Shown in pieces: positions 31,284 through 39,064 of a stretch of 43,460 nt of DNA. Each line of letters opens with the position of its first letter. Positions within the stretch are counted from its first letter, which is position 1. The position numbers and the translations under genes are program-made. Location: NCBI GenBank assembly GCA_028277745.1, contig JANQFR010000074.1, positions 1 to 43,460 on the forward strand, read 5' to 3'. The notes below the pieces were generated by a model. The model searched no databases. It was not told the origin of the DNA and saw only the letters and a program-made list of their open reading frames with translations. The DNA comes from Phycisphaeraceae bacterium. Lineage in GTDB: Bacteria > Planctomycetota > Phycisphaerae > Phycisphaerales > Phycisphaeraceae.

Positions 31284-31868
31284 TCAATAACCGAGCCGCC
31301 ACAGAACGAACACGCTAGTCACGACCGCGACAACAGCTGCAGATGCAAGGGGTACGACACCTGACGCGCCTAAAGCATCCATGAGAAGAGCAACGGCCGC
31401 AAATCCTCCTACAAGAGCCAATTGAGTGACGAAGCCGACACCCAAAGCTCTTACGATCATGCCCTTGGACATTCCCTCTTGACGATATACCTTCGCTTCT
31501 CCAGGTAGCACCGATGTTGATGTGAGGCCTGCGATCAACGCTGCGATAAAAGCCAATGCCGCCGCTATTGCGGGAGAAAGCATGAATCCGTGTGGGATGA
31601 TAATAAATAGGCAGTAAAGCCATATCCATGCGATAACCGCCTGCATGGAGTATTGCGCGTAAAATCGAACGGTGATGTCGCGCACGGCTATGGCCCTTTG
31701 ATTTGCCCTTGAAAGCGTTTGGGCGGTGTTAAAAGAATCATGCGGCACGAACGCATTCAGGAACCATTGCTTTATGACAAGAGCGCGATAGAGCTGATTG
31801 TACTTTTCTAACTTACACTCCACATCCCATATAGGCGCAGAGGTTAAAATCCTTTCATACCCGGTCAC
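31284..31868 (-). CDS. Membrane protein of foreign composition, possibly 5'-truncated
   Basis: The protein has up to 194 residues. The start is GTG 31868, which falls exactly at the junction with the duplicated ABC-F fragment, so the true 5' end may be lost. The N-terminal half is soluble and helical (CKLEKYNQLYRALVIKQWFLNAF; RANQRAIAVRDITVRFYAQYS). Four hydrophobic helices follow (AVIAWIWLYCLFIII; AIAAALAFIAALIAGL; GVGFVTQLALVGGFAAVALLM; VVPLASAAVVAVVTSVFVLW). GC is far below that of the neighbours. The layout recalls SLATT-type effector proteins, but the match is not firm. Confidence 0.65.
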   Translation of the reverse strand: MTGYERILTSAPIWDVECKLEKYNQLYRALVIKQWFLNAFVPHDSFNTAQTLSRANQRAIAVRDITVRFYAQYSMQAVIAWIWLYCLFIIIPHGFMLSPAIAAALAFIAALIAGLTSTSVLPGEAKVYRQEGMSKGMIVRALGVGFVTQLALVGGFAAVALLMDALGASGVVPLASAAVVAVVTSVFVLWRLGY

Positions 31869-32007
31869 CGCCGACCCCGCGGTGCTCGCCGACCACGAAC
31901 AACTGACCGACGTCTGCCGCGAACTGGACGCCGCGCACCTGGAGGTCCGCCGGCTTTACGACCGGTGGTCGGAGCTGAAGGTGATGCAGGCGGGGTTGGG
32001 CGGTTGA
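31868..32007 (+). pseudogene. Duplicated 3' end of the ABC-F gene
   Basis: The 140 bases match 31,114-31,250, the end of the ABC-F gene. About 46 codons are retained in frame (DPAVLADHEQLT, CRELDAAHLEVRRLY), with several changes and a different stop context (GLGG stop). It is on the same strand as the ABC-F gene. It cannot form a working protein on its own. Confidence 0.9.
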
Positions 32008-32307
32008 TCATGGTTAAAAGTCAATGCCCTTGAAGCGCCGCCGACGGTGACGAGCATGGGGCGTCATCTCGACAGGGAGTCCGCCTGGGGAGTTGAGCTC
32101 TCTGCTGATTCTTGATATCCTCCCGCCGGAGTGGGAATTGGGGGTTCTGGCATTGCCCCTTTTTTCTCGCCTTTTGCGTCCGACGCAGAAACGAGTCGTT
32201 AAGGCTGTTTTTTACCACACGGGGAAGCTCATGCCGGCCATGTCGGACGGCGAAGAGGTTTCCTCATGATTTGCGATGAAACCCATATCAATGGGGGGAG
32301 TACGTTC
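32008..32307. other. Intergenic region, 300 bp
   Basis: No convincing gene is seen. T-rich runs (CCCCTTTTTTCTCGCC near 32155; CTGTTTTTTACC near 32202) could be part of a terminator or leader. GGGGGGAG at 32293-32300 is the ribosome binding site for the next gene. Confidence 0.45.
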
Positions 32308-33036
32308 ATGAAAATCTGGCGAAGACAGGGTTCCCACACTTTGTTGCTTGCGGGGGTGTTCGTGTTGCTGGCCGCCTCAACGCGTTCCGCCGAGGCCTCG
32401 GTCCTTTACCACGTCGATGAACTTGGCACGCTCGTTAATCACGACGACATCGCGGTCTCTCTTGATCCCAACCCCCCTCAGGTTGATCTGTGGTGGGCCA
32501 ACCAGTTCGACGTGCAGCCTGGGGGTGAACGGATCACCCAGATCGGGCTGAGCTTCGGCAGCAGTCTGACGGTCGGCGGGCCGATCTCGTTGCTCGTCTA
32601 CAACGATCCGAACAACGACGGCGACCCGACGGACGCCGTGCTGCTGAGCCGGTTCGATACGACCATCTTGGAGTCGGACAGCAACTTCGACGAACCCACT
32701 TTCTTTGATATCTCTCCGACGGTGGTGACGGGCACGTTTTTCATCGCCGCGATGTTGCTGGACGTGCCCGGCAACGCGGGCATGACGTTCCATAACGAGC
32801 CGGGCGAATCGTTGGGGCGGTCGTGGCTGGGCGTCAGCACAACCAACCCCGGCACGTTCGACCCCGCCGACGTCGCGGGCAGCAGCGTCGACCTGGCGCC
32901 GGCGACGATCGACAGCCTCGGCGCTCCGGGCAACTGGGTGTTGCGGGCGATCGGTGAGCCGATCCCCGAGCCGGCGTCGCTGGCCGTCTTGAGTTTGGGT
33001 GGACTGCTGACGCTGGGCCGTCGCCGCAAGGCTTGA
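32308..33036 (+). CDS. PEP-CTERM protein
   Basis: The protein has 242 residues from ATG 32308, preferred over an upstream ATG at 32266 because the ribosome binding site and signal peptide start here (MKIWRRQGSHTLLLAGVFVLLAAS, cleavage after SAEA). The secreted body is β-rich (VDLWWANQFDVQPGGERITQIGLSFG; PISLLVYNDPNNDGDPTDAVLLS), a type seen in other planctomycete PEP-CTERM proteins. It ends with IPEPASLAVLSLGGLLTLG and RRRKA, the exosortase sorting signal. No exosortase gene is in the window. Its role is unknown. Confidence 0.85.
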   Translation: MKIWRRQGSHTLLLAGVFVLLAASTRSAEASVLYHVDELGTLVNHDDIAVSLDPNPPQVDLWWANQFDVQPGGERITQIGLSFGSSLTVGGPISLLVYNDPNNDGDPTDAVLLSRFDTTILESDSNFDEPTFFDISPTVVTGTFFIAAMLLDVPGNAGMTFHNEPGESLGRSWLGVSTTNPGTFDPADVAGSSVDLAPATIDSLGAPGNWVLRAIGEPIPEPASLAVLSLGGLLTLGRRRKA

Positions 33037-33088
33037 ACGCCTGGCCCCGCGGTTCCGTTGTGGCTTGTTTTTTCACTGCGGGCTCCTT

Positions 33089-33526
33089 TTATGAAGTGGC
33101 CTCCACGGTCAGGCGCAGCAGGCCGCGTCGGTATCCGCGGGTGAGGTTTTCGAGGGTGACCCGGTCGAGCTCAGCGAGGAAGGATCGGCGGGCGTTGTGC
33201 AGCGCGCCCCACAAGCCGCACGAGCCGTCGAGGGGGCACGCTCCGTCGTCGCGGAAGCACTCGACGAGGTCCAGGTCCGGCTCCATGGCGCGCACCACGT
33301 CGCCGAGGCGGAGTTGGCATGGGTCCGCCGCGAGCTCGACCCCGCCGCCGCGCCCGCGGTGGGTGGACACCCAGCCCCGGTCTTTGAGGGCCTGGACAAC
33401 TTTCGACAGATGATTGGCCGAGACCCCGACCCAACGGGCCATCTGCGGGACTTGGCAGCGTTGTTTGCTTGCCGCGAGCAGCATCAGGACGCGGAGGGCG
33501 TAGTCTGTTCGTTCGGCGAGCCGCAT
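33089..33526 (-). CDS. nsrR: Rrf2-family regulator, NsrR-like nitric oxide sensor
   Basis: The protein has 145 residues. The Rrf2 winged helix is at about 1-65 (MRLAERTDYALRVLMLLA; VGVSANHLSKVVQALKDRGWV; RGRGGGVELA). The cluster region has three Cys, C90, C97 and C103 (VECFRDDGACPLDGSCGL). Together with Asp8 these match the ligand set known for NsrR. NsrR holds a [4Fe-4S] cluster that reacts with nitric oxide and then releases DNA. It is divergent from a truncated haemoglobin gene, with a palindrome between. The gene symbol is by analogy; IscR and other Rrf2 members have different Cys spacing. Confidence 0.88.
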   Translation of the reverse strand: MRLAERTDYALRVLMLLAASKQRCQVPQMARWVGVSANHLSKVVQALKDRGWVSTHRGRGGGVELAADPCQLRLGDVVRAMEPDLDLVECFRDDGACPLDGSCGLWGALHNARRSFLAELDRVTLENLTRGYRRGLLRLTVEATS

Positions 33527-33557
33527 GGTTGGCTTCCTGGGGGGCCGATGCTAAAAT

Positions 33558-33572
33558 GGTATTTAAGATACC
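33558..33572. promoter_or_regulatory. Candidate NsrR operator GGTATTTAAGATACC
   Basis: A 15-bp inverted repeat (GGTAT-N5-ATACC) lies between the divergent nsrR-like and truncated haemoglobin genes. Its AT-rich centre and TAT..ATA arms resemble the core of known NsrR sites. Confidence 0.6.
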
Positions 33573-33587
33573 TGTTTGGAGCAAGCC

Positions 33588-33998
33588 ATGACTCAGCCGA
33601 ATCTGCCGATCACCGAACGCCGCCGGCCCTGCGCCGAGATGGACCCCGTCCGTGAGGCCGAGATCGGCCGTCTCGTAGAGCGGTTCTATCAGCGCGGCCG
33701 CACAGACCCCCTCATCGGGCCGGTGTTTGAGGCGCACGTGAAGGACTGGGACGCCCACCTGGCCCGGATGCGGGACTTCTGGACGTCCGCGATCTACCGC
33801 ACCGGGCGTTACGCCGGCCGGCCGCTGGAGGTCCATCGCCGGCTGGCGGAGCTCCGCCCGGAACACTTCGACCGCTGGCTGGCGCTGTGGGAGCAGGCCG
33901 TCGAGCAGACGGTGCGGTCCGAGGCTCGCGGCGACCTGATCGGGCTGGCCCGCCGCATGGCGATGATCATGGCCGGACGGCTGGGAGGTGGGGTGTAA
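33588..33998 (+). CDS. Group III truncated haemoglobin
   Basis: The protein has 136 residues from ATG 33588, with GGAG six bases before it. Family features are present: the N-terminal ITERRRPCAEMDPVREAEIGRLVERFYQRGRTDPLIGPVF, FW near the distal region (ARMRDFWTSAIYRTGRYAGRPL), and the proximal His in VHRRLAELRPEHFDRWLALW. Group III truncated haemoglobins bind haem and oxygen and are linked to nitric oxide resistance in Campylobacter (Ctb). Its position opposite an NsrR-like gene supports a nitric oxide response. Confidence 0.92.
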   Translation: MTQPNLPITERRRPCAEMDPVREAEIGRLVERFYQRGRTDPLIGPVFEAHVKDWDAHLARMRDFWTSAIYRTGRYAGRPLEVHRRLAELRPEHFDRWLALWEQAVEQTVRSEARGDLIGLARRMAMIMAGRLGGGV

Positions 33999-34051
33999 GG
34001 GTGTAGGGCGGGGTGGTTGCGATTGTTTCTTATTTGATTTATATTCCATAT

Positions 34052-34852
34052 ATGGCATTAACGCTGTCTCAGGCCGCTGATCCGGCGCCCGCGTTGACGC
34101 GGGGGCTGGAGCTGCTGCGGCGGCTGGGGCAGGACGGGCCGACCTCGCTGGAGAGGTTGGCGGCCAGGACGGGTTACCCTAAATCATCTGTTAACAGATT
34201 CTTACAGTCACTCGTGGCAGCCGGCGCGGTGGGGCGGGAGCCGGTGTCGCGGCGGTACTACGCCCGGATGCGGCTGGCGCCGGTCGATGGGGAGGGGTTG
34301 CCGTCGATCCGGGAGGCCGCCGAACCGGTGCTGGCAAAGCTGGCGGAGGAGGCGGGACACACCGCGGAACTGCACGCGTTTGCGGACGACCCGCCGCGGC
34401 TGGTCATGATCGAGCGATGGGACCCCGAGGACGCGGTGGTCTCCGCCAAGGCCCGGGTCGGGTCGCAGCGGACCCTCCACGAACTCGATGCGATGGCCCA
34501 GGTCGTGCTCGCGTTCGGGCGGTTCGGCGGCGATCCGCCGGCCGGGCCGTTCTGGGCGTGGGACGACGGCCGGCAACGTCCGATCCCGCGCGGCGAGGTC
34601 CCCGGCGTCACTGAACACGTCCGCCGCGAGGGCGTCGGCGTCGACCTGGGCGTGAACTCCAACGCCGTCCGCCGCTACGCCGCCCCGATCCGTGAGCCGG
34701 CGGGCAAGCTCCGGGCGGTTCTCGCCCTCGCCCAGGTCTGCCCCCCCACCGCCCGCCGCCCCGACCCTCACCTGACCGCGCTCACCCGCGCCGCCGCCGA
34801 CCAGATCAACCGGTCCTTCACCAATCATCTATCCTCACCCCCTAAACCCTAG
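34052..34852 (+). CDS. IclR-family transcriptional regulator
   Basis: The protein has 266 residues from ATG 34052 (MALTLSQAADPAP). The winged helix spans about 10-75 (LTRGLELLRRLGQDGPTSLERLAARTGYPKSSVNRFLQSLVAAGAV). The effector domain follows (AEEAGHTAELHAFADDPPRLVMIERW; REGVGVDLGVNSNAVRRYAAPIREPAGKLRAVLALAQ). The ligand is unknown. A palindrome CCATATATGG (34046-34055) covers the start codon and could be an autoregulatory site. It is directly upstream of the sulfatase gene on the same strand, which it probably regulates. Confidence 0.9.
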   Translation: MALTLSQAADPAPALTRGLELLRRLGQDGPTSLERLAARTGYPKSSVNRFLQSLVAAGAVGREPVSRRYYARMRLAPVDGEGLPSIREAAEPVLAKLAEEAGHTAELHAFADDPPRLVMIERWDPEDAVVSAKARVGSQRTLHELDAMAQVVLAFGRFGGDPPAGPFWAWDDGRQRPIPRGEVPGVTEHVRREGVGVDLGVNSNAVRRYAAPIREPAGKLRAVLALAQVCPPTARRPDPHLTALTRAAADQINRSFTNHLSSPPKP

Positions 34853-34867
34853 GCCCTAAACCCTAAC
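34838..34867 (+). repeat. CCCTAAA telomere-like heptamer repeat
   Basis: Copies of CCCTAAA (34840, 34854) and a CCCTAAC (34861) with a CCCTAGG between lie at the end of the IclR gene and before the sulfatase. The TAG inside is the IclR stop codon. Confidence 0.6.
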
Positions 34868-34881
34868 CCCCCGGACCCCCC

Positions 34882-36375
34882 ATGCGTATTCTTTACCTCG
34901 ACCTCGACGCCCTGACCCCTTCGCACCTTTCCTGCTACGGCTACCCGCGGCAAACCTCGCCCACGATCGACGCCCTGGCCGCCGAGGGGGTGCGCTGCAC
35001 CAACTGCTACACCTCCGACGCGCCCTGCCTGCCGTCGCGCACCGCCTTCTACCAGGGCCGGTTCGGCATCCAGACCGGGGTGGTCGGCCACGGCGGCACG
35101 GCCGCGGACCCCAAGCGCGAGGGCAAGCTCCGCGGGTTCCGCTCCACCTACGAGGAAAACAGCTTCCCCCGCCGGCTCCAGGTCGCCGGCTACCACACTG
35201 CCATGATCTCCCCCTTCGGCCAACGCCACGCCGCCCATCAGTTCTACGCCGGGTTCAACGAGATCCACAACACCGGCCAGGGCGGCATGGAGCCGGTCGA
35301 GCGCGTCCAGCCCGTCGTCGAGGACTGGCTCGACCGCAACGCCGGCCGCGATGACTGGTACCTCCACATCAACTACTGGGACATCCACACCCCCTACCGC
35401 GCGCCGCTCGACTACGGGCACCCGTTCGAGGACGAGCCCCTGCCCGATTACTTCACCGACGAGATGATCGAGCGTCATGTCAAGCGGGCCGGGCCCCACT
35501 CGGCGCAGGACCTGGGCATGTACAGCGACAACGATGTCGAGAAATGGCCCCGCCTCCCGCTGCGCGTCACCGACCGCGCCAGCATGAAGCAGTGGATCGA
35601 CGGCTACGACACCGCGATCCGCTACGTCGACGACCAGGTCGCCCGCATCATCCAGAAGCTCAAGGACGCGGGCGTGTACGAAGACACCGTTGTCATCGTC
35701 TCGGCGGACCACGGCGAGAACCAGTGCGAACTTGGCATCTACGGCGAGCACGGCACCGCGGACCAGGGCACCTGCAACATCCCGATGATCGTCAAGTGGC
35801 CCGGCATGGCCGCGGGCGTGGTCGACGAGGGGCTGCACTACAACGTCGACTGGGCCCCGACCGTGATGGAGCTGATCGGCCGCGAGGACCTGAGCCGGCC
35901 GATCTGGGACGGCCAGTCGTACGCCGACACCATCCGCACCGGCGCCGAGCAGGGCCGCGACACCCTGGTCATCAGCCAGTGCTGCCACGTCTGTCAGCGC
36001 AGTGTGCGGTTCGACAAGTGGCTTTACATCCGAACCTACTGCGACGGCTTCCACCCCTTCCCGCAGGACATGCTTTTCAATCTCGACGCCGACCCGCGCG
36101 AGCAGAACAACCTTGCCGATCAGCACCCCGACGTGGTGCGTGAGGCGGTGTACCGGCTCAGCGGCTGGCACGACGCGCAGATGTGGAAGATGTCGCAATA
36201 CGCCAGCGATGTGACCGACCCGCTCTGGACCGTGATCTACGAAGGCGGCCCGCAGCACGCGCTGTTCGAGCCCGGCCGCTCGCCGCTGCCCAAGTACCTG
36301 GACCGTCTCGAAGCCACGGACCGCGCCGACGGCGCCGCGGCCCTGCGCGAGAAGTACGCCGACGCGCTGGCGTGA
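34882..36375 (+). CDS. Sulfatase (type I, formylglycine-dependent)
   Basis: The protein has 497 residues. It hydrolyses sulfate esters after a Cys is converted to formylglycine. The signature C49-L-P-S-R53 is present (DAPCLPSRTAFYQGR). Metal ligands are expected from D7 and D9 (LYLDLDALTPSHLSCYGYPRQTSPTID) and from DHGEN (VIVSADHGENQCELG). There is no signal peptide, so the enzyme appears to be cytoplasmic, which is unusual for a polysaccharide sulfatase. It may act on imported sulfated sugars. It is downstream of an IclR regulator by 29 bp. No maturase is in the window. Confidence 0.93.
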   Translation: MRILYLDLDALTPSHLSCYGYPRQTSPTIDALAAEGVRCTNCYTSDAPCLPSRTAFYQGRFGIQTGVVGHGGTAADPKREGKLRGFRSTYEENSFPRRLQVAGYHTAMISPFGQRHAAHQFYAGFNEIHNTGQGGMEPVERVQPVVEDWLDRNAGRDDWYLHINYWDIHTPYRAPLDYGHPFEDEPLPDYFTDEMIERHVKRAGPHSAQDLGMYSDNDVEKWPRLPLRVTDRASMKQWIDGYDTAIRYVDDQVARIIQKLKDAGVYEDTVVIVSADHGENQCELGIYGEHGTADQGTCNIPMIVKWPGMAAGVVDEGLHYNVDWAPTVMELIGREDLSRPIWDGQSYADTIRTGAEQGRDTLVISQCCHVCQRSVRFDKWLYIRTYCDGFHPFPQDMLFNLDADPREQNNLADQHPDVVREAVYRLSGWHDAQMWKMSQYASDVTDPLWTVIYEGGPQHALFEPGRSPLPKYLDRLEATDRADGAAALREKYADALA

Positions 36376-36413
36376 GAGCCGGGTTCAACCCGCGGCCTGG
36401 CGGGATATGGGAT

Positions 36414-36445
36414 GGAGCCCGGCGCGGACACCGCGCCTCGGCTCC
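36414..36445. terminator. Hairpin after the sulfatase gene
   Basis: The arms are GGAGCCCGGCGCGG and CCGCGCCTCGGCTCC, a ~14-bp stem with one bulge and a 3-nt loop, 39 bp after the stop. There is no U-tract. The rest of the 36,376-36,667 gap shows no gene. Confidence 0.6.
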
Positions 36446-36667
36446 ACGAAGCGAAGCGGAGCCTCGGCTGCGTTCACCCTTAGCCCCTGCGCCCTGATCG
36501 CGCAGGTCCTCCTTGTCGCCTGGCGCGATGGCTGGTATGGTTCGGGTGCGTGTCACGGGCGCGTCCGGTCCGCGGAAAGGGTTAAACCCACCTCTCGCCT
36601 TGCCAATAACCGGTCCTTCTTTCAGCCCGATTCGGCGGACACCGGGCGTGATGAAAGGAGGTCCTCT

Positions 36668-38794
36668 GTGACCACACCGAACCCCCGTCCAAGGAAGCTG
36701 CCGCGCGACCCGTCCGTCGAGCACCTGCGCAAGCAGGCCAAGACCCTTTTCAAAGCCTACGAACGTCGGCTCGGCCCCGCCCGACAACGGGTCGCAGCCG
36801 TTTTCCAAGACAAGCTGATCAAACTCACCGACGCTCAGCACGTCATCGCCGTCGAATACGGCTTCCCGAGTTGGCGGAAGCTCACCGATCACGTCGAATC
36901 GATCCCGCAGCAACCCGCGTCTTGGATGCGTGACACCGACGACAACCTGCCCAAAGCCGCCAACGATGCGGACCTTTCCCGCGTTCACGCGCTGCTCGAC
37001 CGCGGCGGCTTCTCCCAACGTGACCTGAACCTCGCGCTTGGCCGCGCTTGTTGCAACATGCGGGGCAAACGCGAAAACGACTATCGTGCCTGCGCCGAAG
37101 CGCTCTACCAAGCCGGCGCCGACCCCAACGGCGGGCCCGGCAAGACCTACGGCCATCCCCTCATGGGCAGCTGCGAGTTCCGCAACCCGATCGGCATGCG
37201 CTTCCTTCTCGAACACGGAGCCGACGCCATCGGCTCGTTAGAACCTCCTACGGAAGACTCCATTCACAACAACCCGATGCGCATGCTGCTGGCCACCTAT
37301 GGCCGAGGCAATGTCCACCTCAAACACGAGGGCATCGCCCTGCTTGAGCAATACGGCGCGACCCGCCCTCCCGAGGTGGATGAGGTCGCTTACGCGATCT
37401 TCCGGAACGACGCCGAAGAACTTTCACGCCTGCTGGATGCCGAGCCCAAGCGGATCGCCAAGCGTTTCAAAGACTTCACCTACGGCAACATCAATCTGGA
37501 GGGCGCGACGTATCTGCACCAGGCCGTGGAATTCGAAGCCATCCAATGCGTGGACGTCCTGTGCCAACGCGGCTACGAGCACGGCATCCACATCAATGCC
37601 AAAGCCGACGTGATCGACGGCCTGGGCGGGCAGACGCCGATCTTCCATTGCATCGCCAGCAACAGCGGCGGCAACTTCCCGATGCTTGAACACCTCGTGG
37701 CGAAGTACGGCCTATGGATCGACTTTACCGCGCGGGCCACGATCCGTATGTATTGCTGGAAGACGAGCCGAGAAGAGACCCTCCGCAACGTCACGCCGCT
37801 GGAAATGGCCGAGGCGAACACCCACCCTGATCTCACGAAACTGTATTGGAAGACACAGGAGCGGGAGTTGGCGATCCTGCGTGAGCGTGACGTGCGCAGC
37901 AAGATGGAGAAAGCCGTCGCTAATGGTGATGAGGCGGGGGCGATCCGCCTGATGGACGCTCACCCCGAACACGTCGGCCCACACCTTTGGCCCGCGGCGG
38001 TCCATCAGGCCCAGTCGGTCGTTCTCACGACACAGCTTCTCGATCGCGGAGTCGATCCCAACCAGTGCTCCGCGCCCCGCAAGCCGCTGCATCTTGCGGC
38101 GAGCAAAGGCAACGTCGAACTCGTCAAGCTGTTGCTCGACCGCGGCGCCGACCCGGACGTGGTCGATGGCGAGCACATCACACCGATCGAGCTCGCGGCC
38201 GGGGCCGTGTCGAACGACAAATCGCCGAACTGGGAAGCGATCGCCACGCTGCTCAGAGACGCCGGGGCGACGGTCACCCCATTCACGGAGATGCTACTGG
38301 GTAACGACGACGCGGCGATCGAGGCGTTCGAGAACGATCCCTCCCTGCTGAACCAGACAGGTTGGCAACACTTCCCGCCGCTGATCTGCGCCGCACGGGC
38401 AGGCCGCCCCCGCGTCATTGAAAAACTCCTCGCCCTTGGGGCCGATCCCGACCAGACCGACAAGCTCGACAGCACCCCGCTCTGGTTCGCCTGTCAGGCC
38501 ATGACCGACGATCCAACCAGGCAGTCACAGCTTATCCAGCATCTCGTAGACGCCGGAGCCGACGTCAACCGCATCTGCGAAGAGGGCACCACGGCCCTGC
38601 ACTTCGCGGTCTGGCGCGGGCACGTGCCGATCGTCGAGGCGCTGGCGGATGCCGGCGCGGACGCATCGATCAAGGACGATGAAGGGCTGACGCCCGCCGA
38701 CTGGATCGACCGGTCGCAGCAGCCCGAGAACGCTCCGCATCTGCAAGACCTTTTGGCGTCACCCGGATCGCGGCCGCCGAACGACGACACGTGA
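36668..38794 (+). CDS. Ankyrin-repeat protein
   Basis: The protein has 708 residues from GTG 36668. An AAAGGAGG ribosome site 8-15 bases before it decides the start; the open frame to 36,407 upstream is not used. The N-terminal ~70 residues (LPRDPSVEHLRKQAKTLFKAYERRLG; AQHVIAVEYGFPSWRKLTDHVE) are the conserved head found in a class of bacterial ankyrin proteins. Ankyrin repeats follow, clearest near the C-terminus (KPLHLAASKGNVELVKLLLDRGADPDV; TALHFAVWRGHVPIVEALADAGADASI). The repeats mediate protein binding. The partner is unknown. It is cytoplasmic. Confidence 0.9.
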   Translation: MTTPNPRPRKLPRDPSVEHLRKQAKTLFKAYERRLGPARQRVAAVFQDKLIKLTDAQHVIAVEYGFPSWRKLTDHVESIPQQPASWMRDTDDNLPKAANDADLSRVHALLDRGGFSQRDLNLALGRACCNMRGKRENDYRACAEALYQAGADPNGGPGKTYGHPLMGSCEFRNPIGMRFLLEHGADAIGSLEPPTEDSIHNNPMRMLLATYGRGNVHLKHEGIALLEQYGATRPPEVDEVAYAIFRNDAEELSRLLDAEPKRIAKRFKDFTYGNINLEGATYLHQAVEFEAIQCVDVLCQRGYEHGIHINAKADVIDGLGGQTPIFHCIASNSGGNFPMLEHLVAKYGLWIDFTARATIRMYCWKTSREETLRNVTPLEMAEANTHPDLTKLYWKTQERELAILRERDVRSKMEKAVANGDEAGAIRLMDAHPEHVGPHLWPAAVHQAQSVVLTTQLLDRGVDPNQCSAPRKPLHLAASKGNVELVKLLLDRGADPDVVDGEHITPIELAAGAVSNDKSPNWEAIATLLRDAGATVTPFTEMLLGNDDAAIEAFENDPSLLNQTGWQHFPPLICAARAGRPRVIEKLLALGADPDQTDKLDSTPLWFACQAMTDDPTRQSQLIQHLVDAGADVNRICEEGTTALHFAVWRGHVPIVEALADAGADASIKDDEGLTPADWIDRSQQPENAPHLQDLLASPGSRPPNDDT

Positions 38795-38832
38795 TGGCGG
38801 ATCGTCTTCCATGCAGCGTTCTGTCCGCCGCC

Positions 38833-38862
38833 GAAGCCCGGGGATTGCAATCCCCGGGCTTC
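38833..38862. terminator. Perfect 30-bp palindrome, copy 2
   Basis: It is identical to 7471-7500 (half GAAGCCCGGGGATTG plus its reverse complement). It lies 38 bp after the ankyrin gene. Confidence 0.6.
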
Positions 38863-38866
38863 CCGG

Positions 38867-38986
38867 TCAGGGATTGGCCTTGATCCGATAGACCCGGGCC
38901 TCGCGGTGGCGTGAGTCGCGGGCCGTGGCGGACAGGCTTAACAGCACCAGTAAACCAAGCGGATTCACGATCCATGACGATAGCAA
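38867..38986 (-). CDS. Possible small secreted peptide, 39 residues
   Basis: The open frame starts at TTG 38986 (another start, GTG, is six codons in). It encodes a hydrophobic segment (VNPLGLLVLLSLSATA), then a polar, basic tail (RDSRHREARVYRIKANP). It lies on the same strand just downstream of the two radical SAM genes, beyond a hairpin. No ribosome binding site is evident, so this is a weak call. Confidence 0.25.
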   Translation of the reverse strand: MLSSWIVNPLGLLVLLSLSATARDSRHREARVYRIKANP

Positions 38987-39037
38987 ATGGGAGCCGTCAC
39001 AGCCCCAGCGTGCGGGTCGTGCTGAAATGCACTAGCC

Positions 39038-39054
39038 GGGCCGCTACGCGGCCC
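39038..39054. terminator. Hairpin GGGCCGC-TAC-GCGGCCC after ahbC-like gene
   Basis: A 7-bp perfect GC stem with a 3-nt loop lies 11 bp past the stop of the radical SAM gene at 39,065. Confidence 0.6.
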
Positions 39055-39064
39055 TGGTCCGTCA

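Noticed and set aside
36407..36667. Longer ankyrin protein from ATG 36407
   Set aside because: A strong AAAGGAGG site precedes GTG 36668, and the extension covers a probable terminator hairpin of the sulfatase gene.
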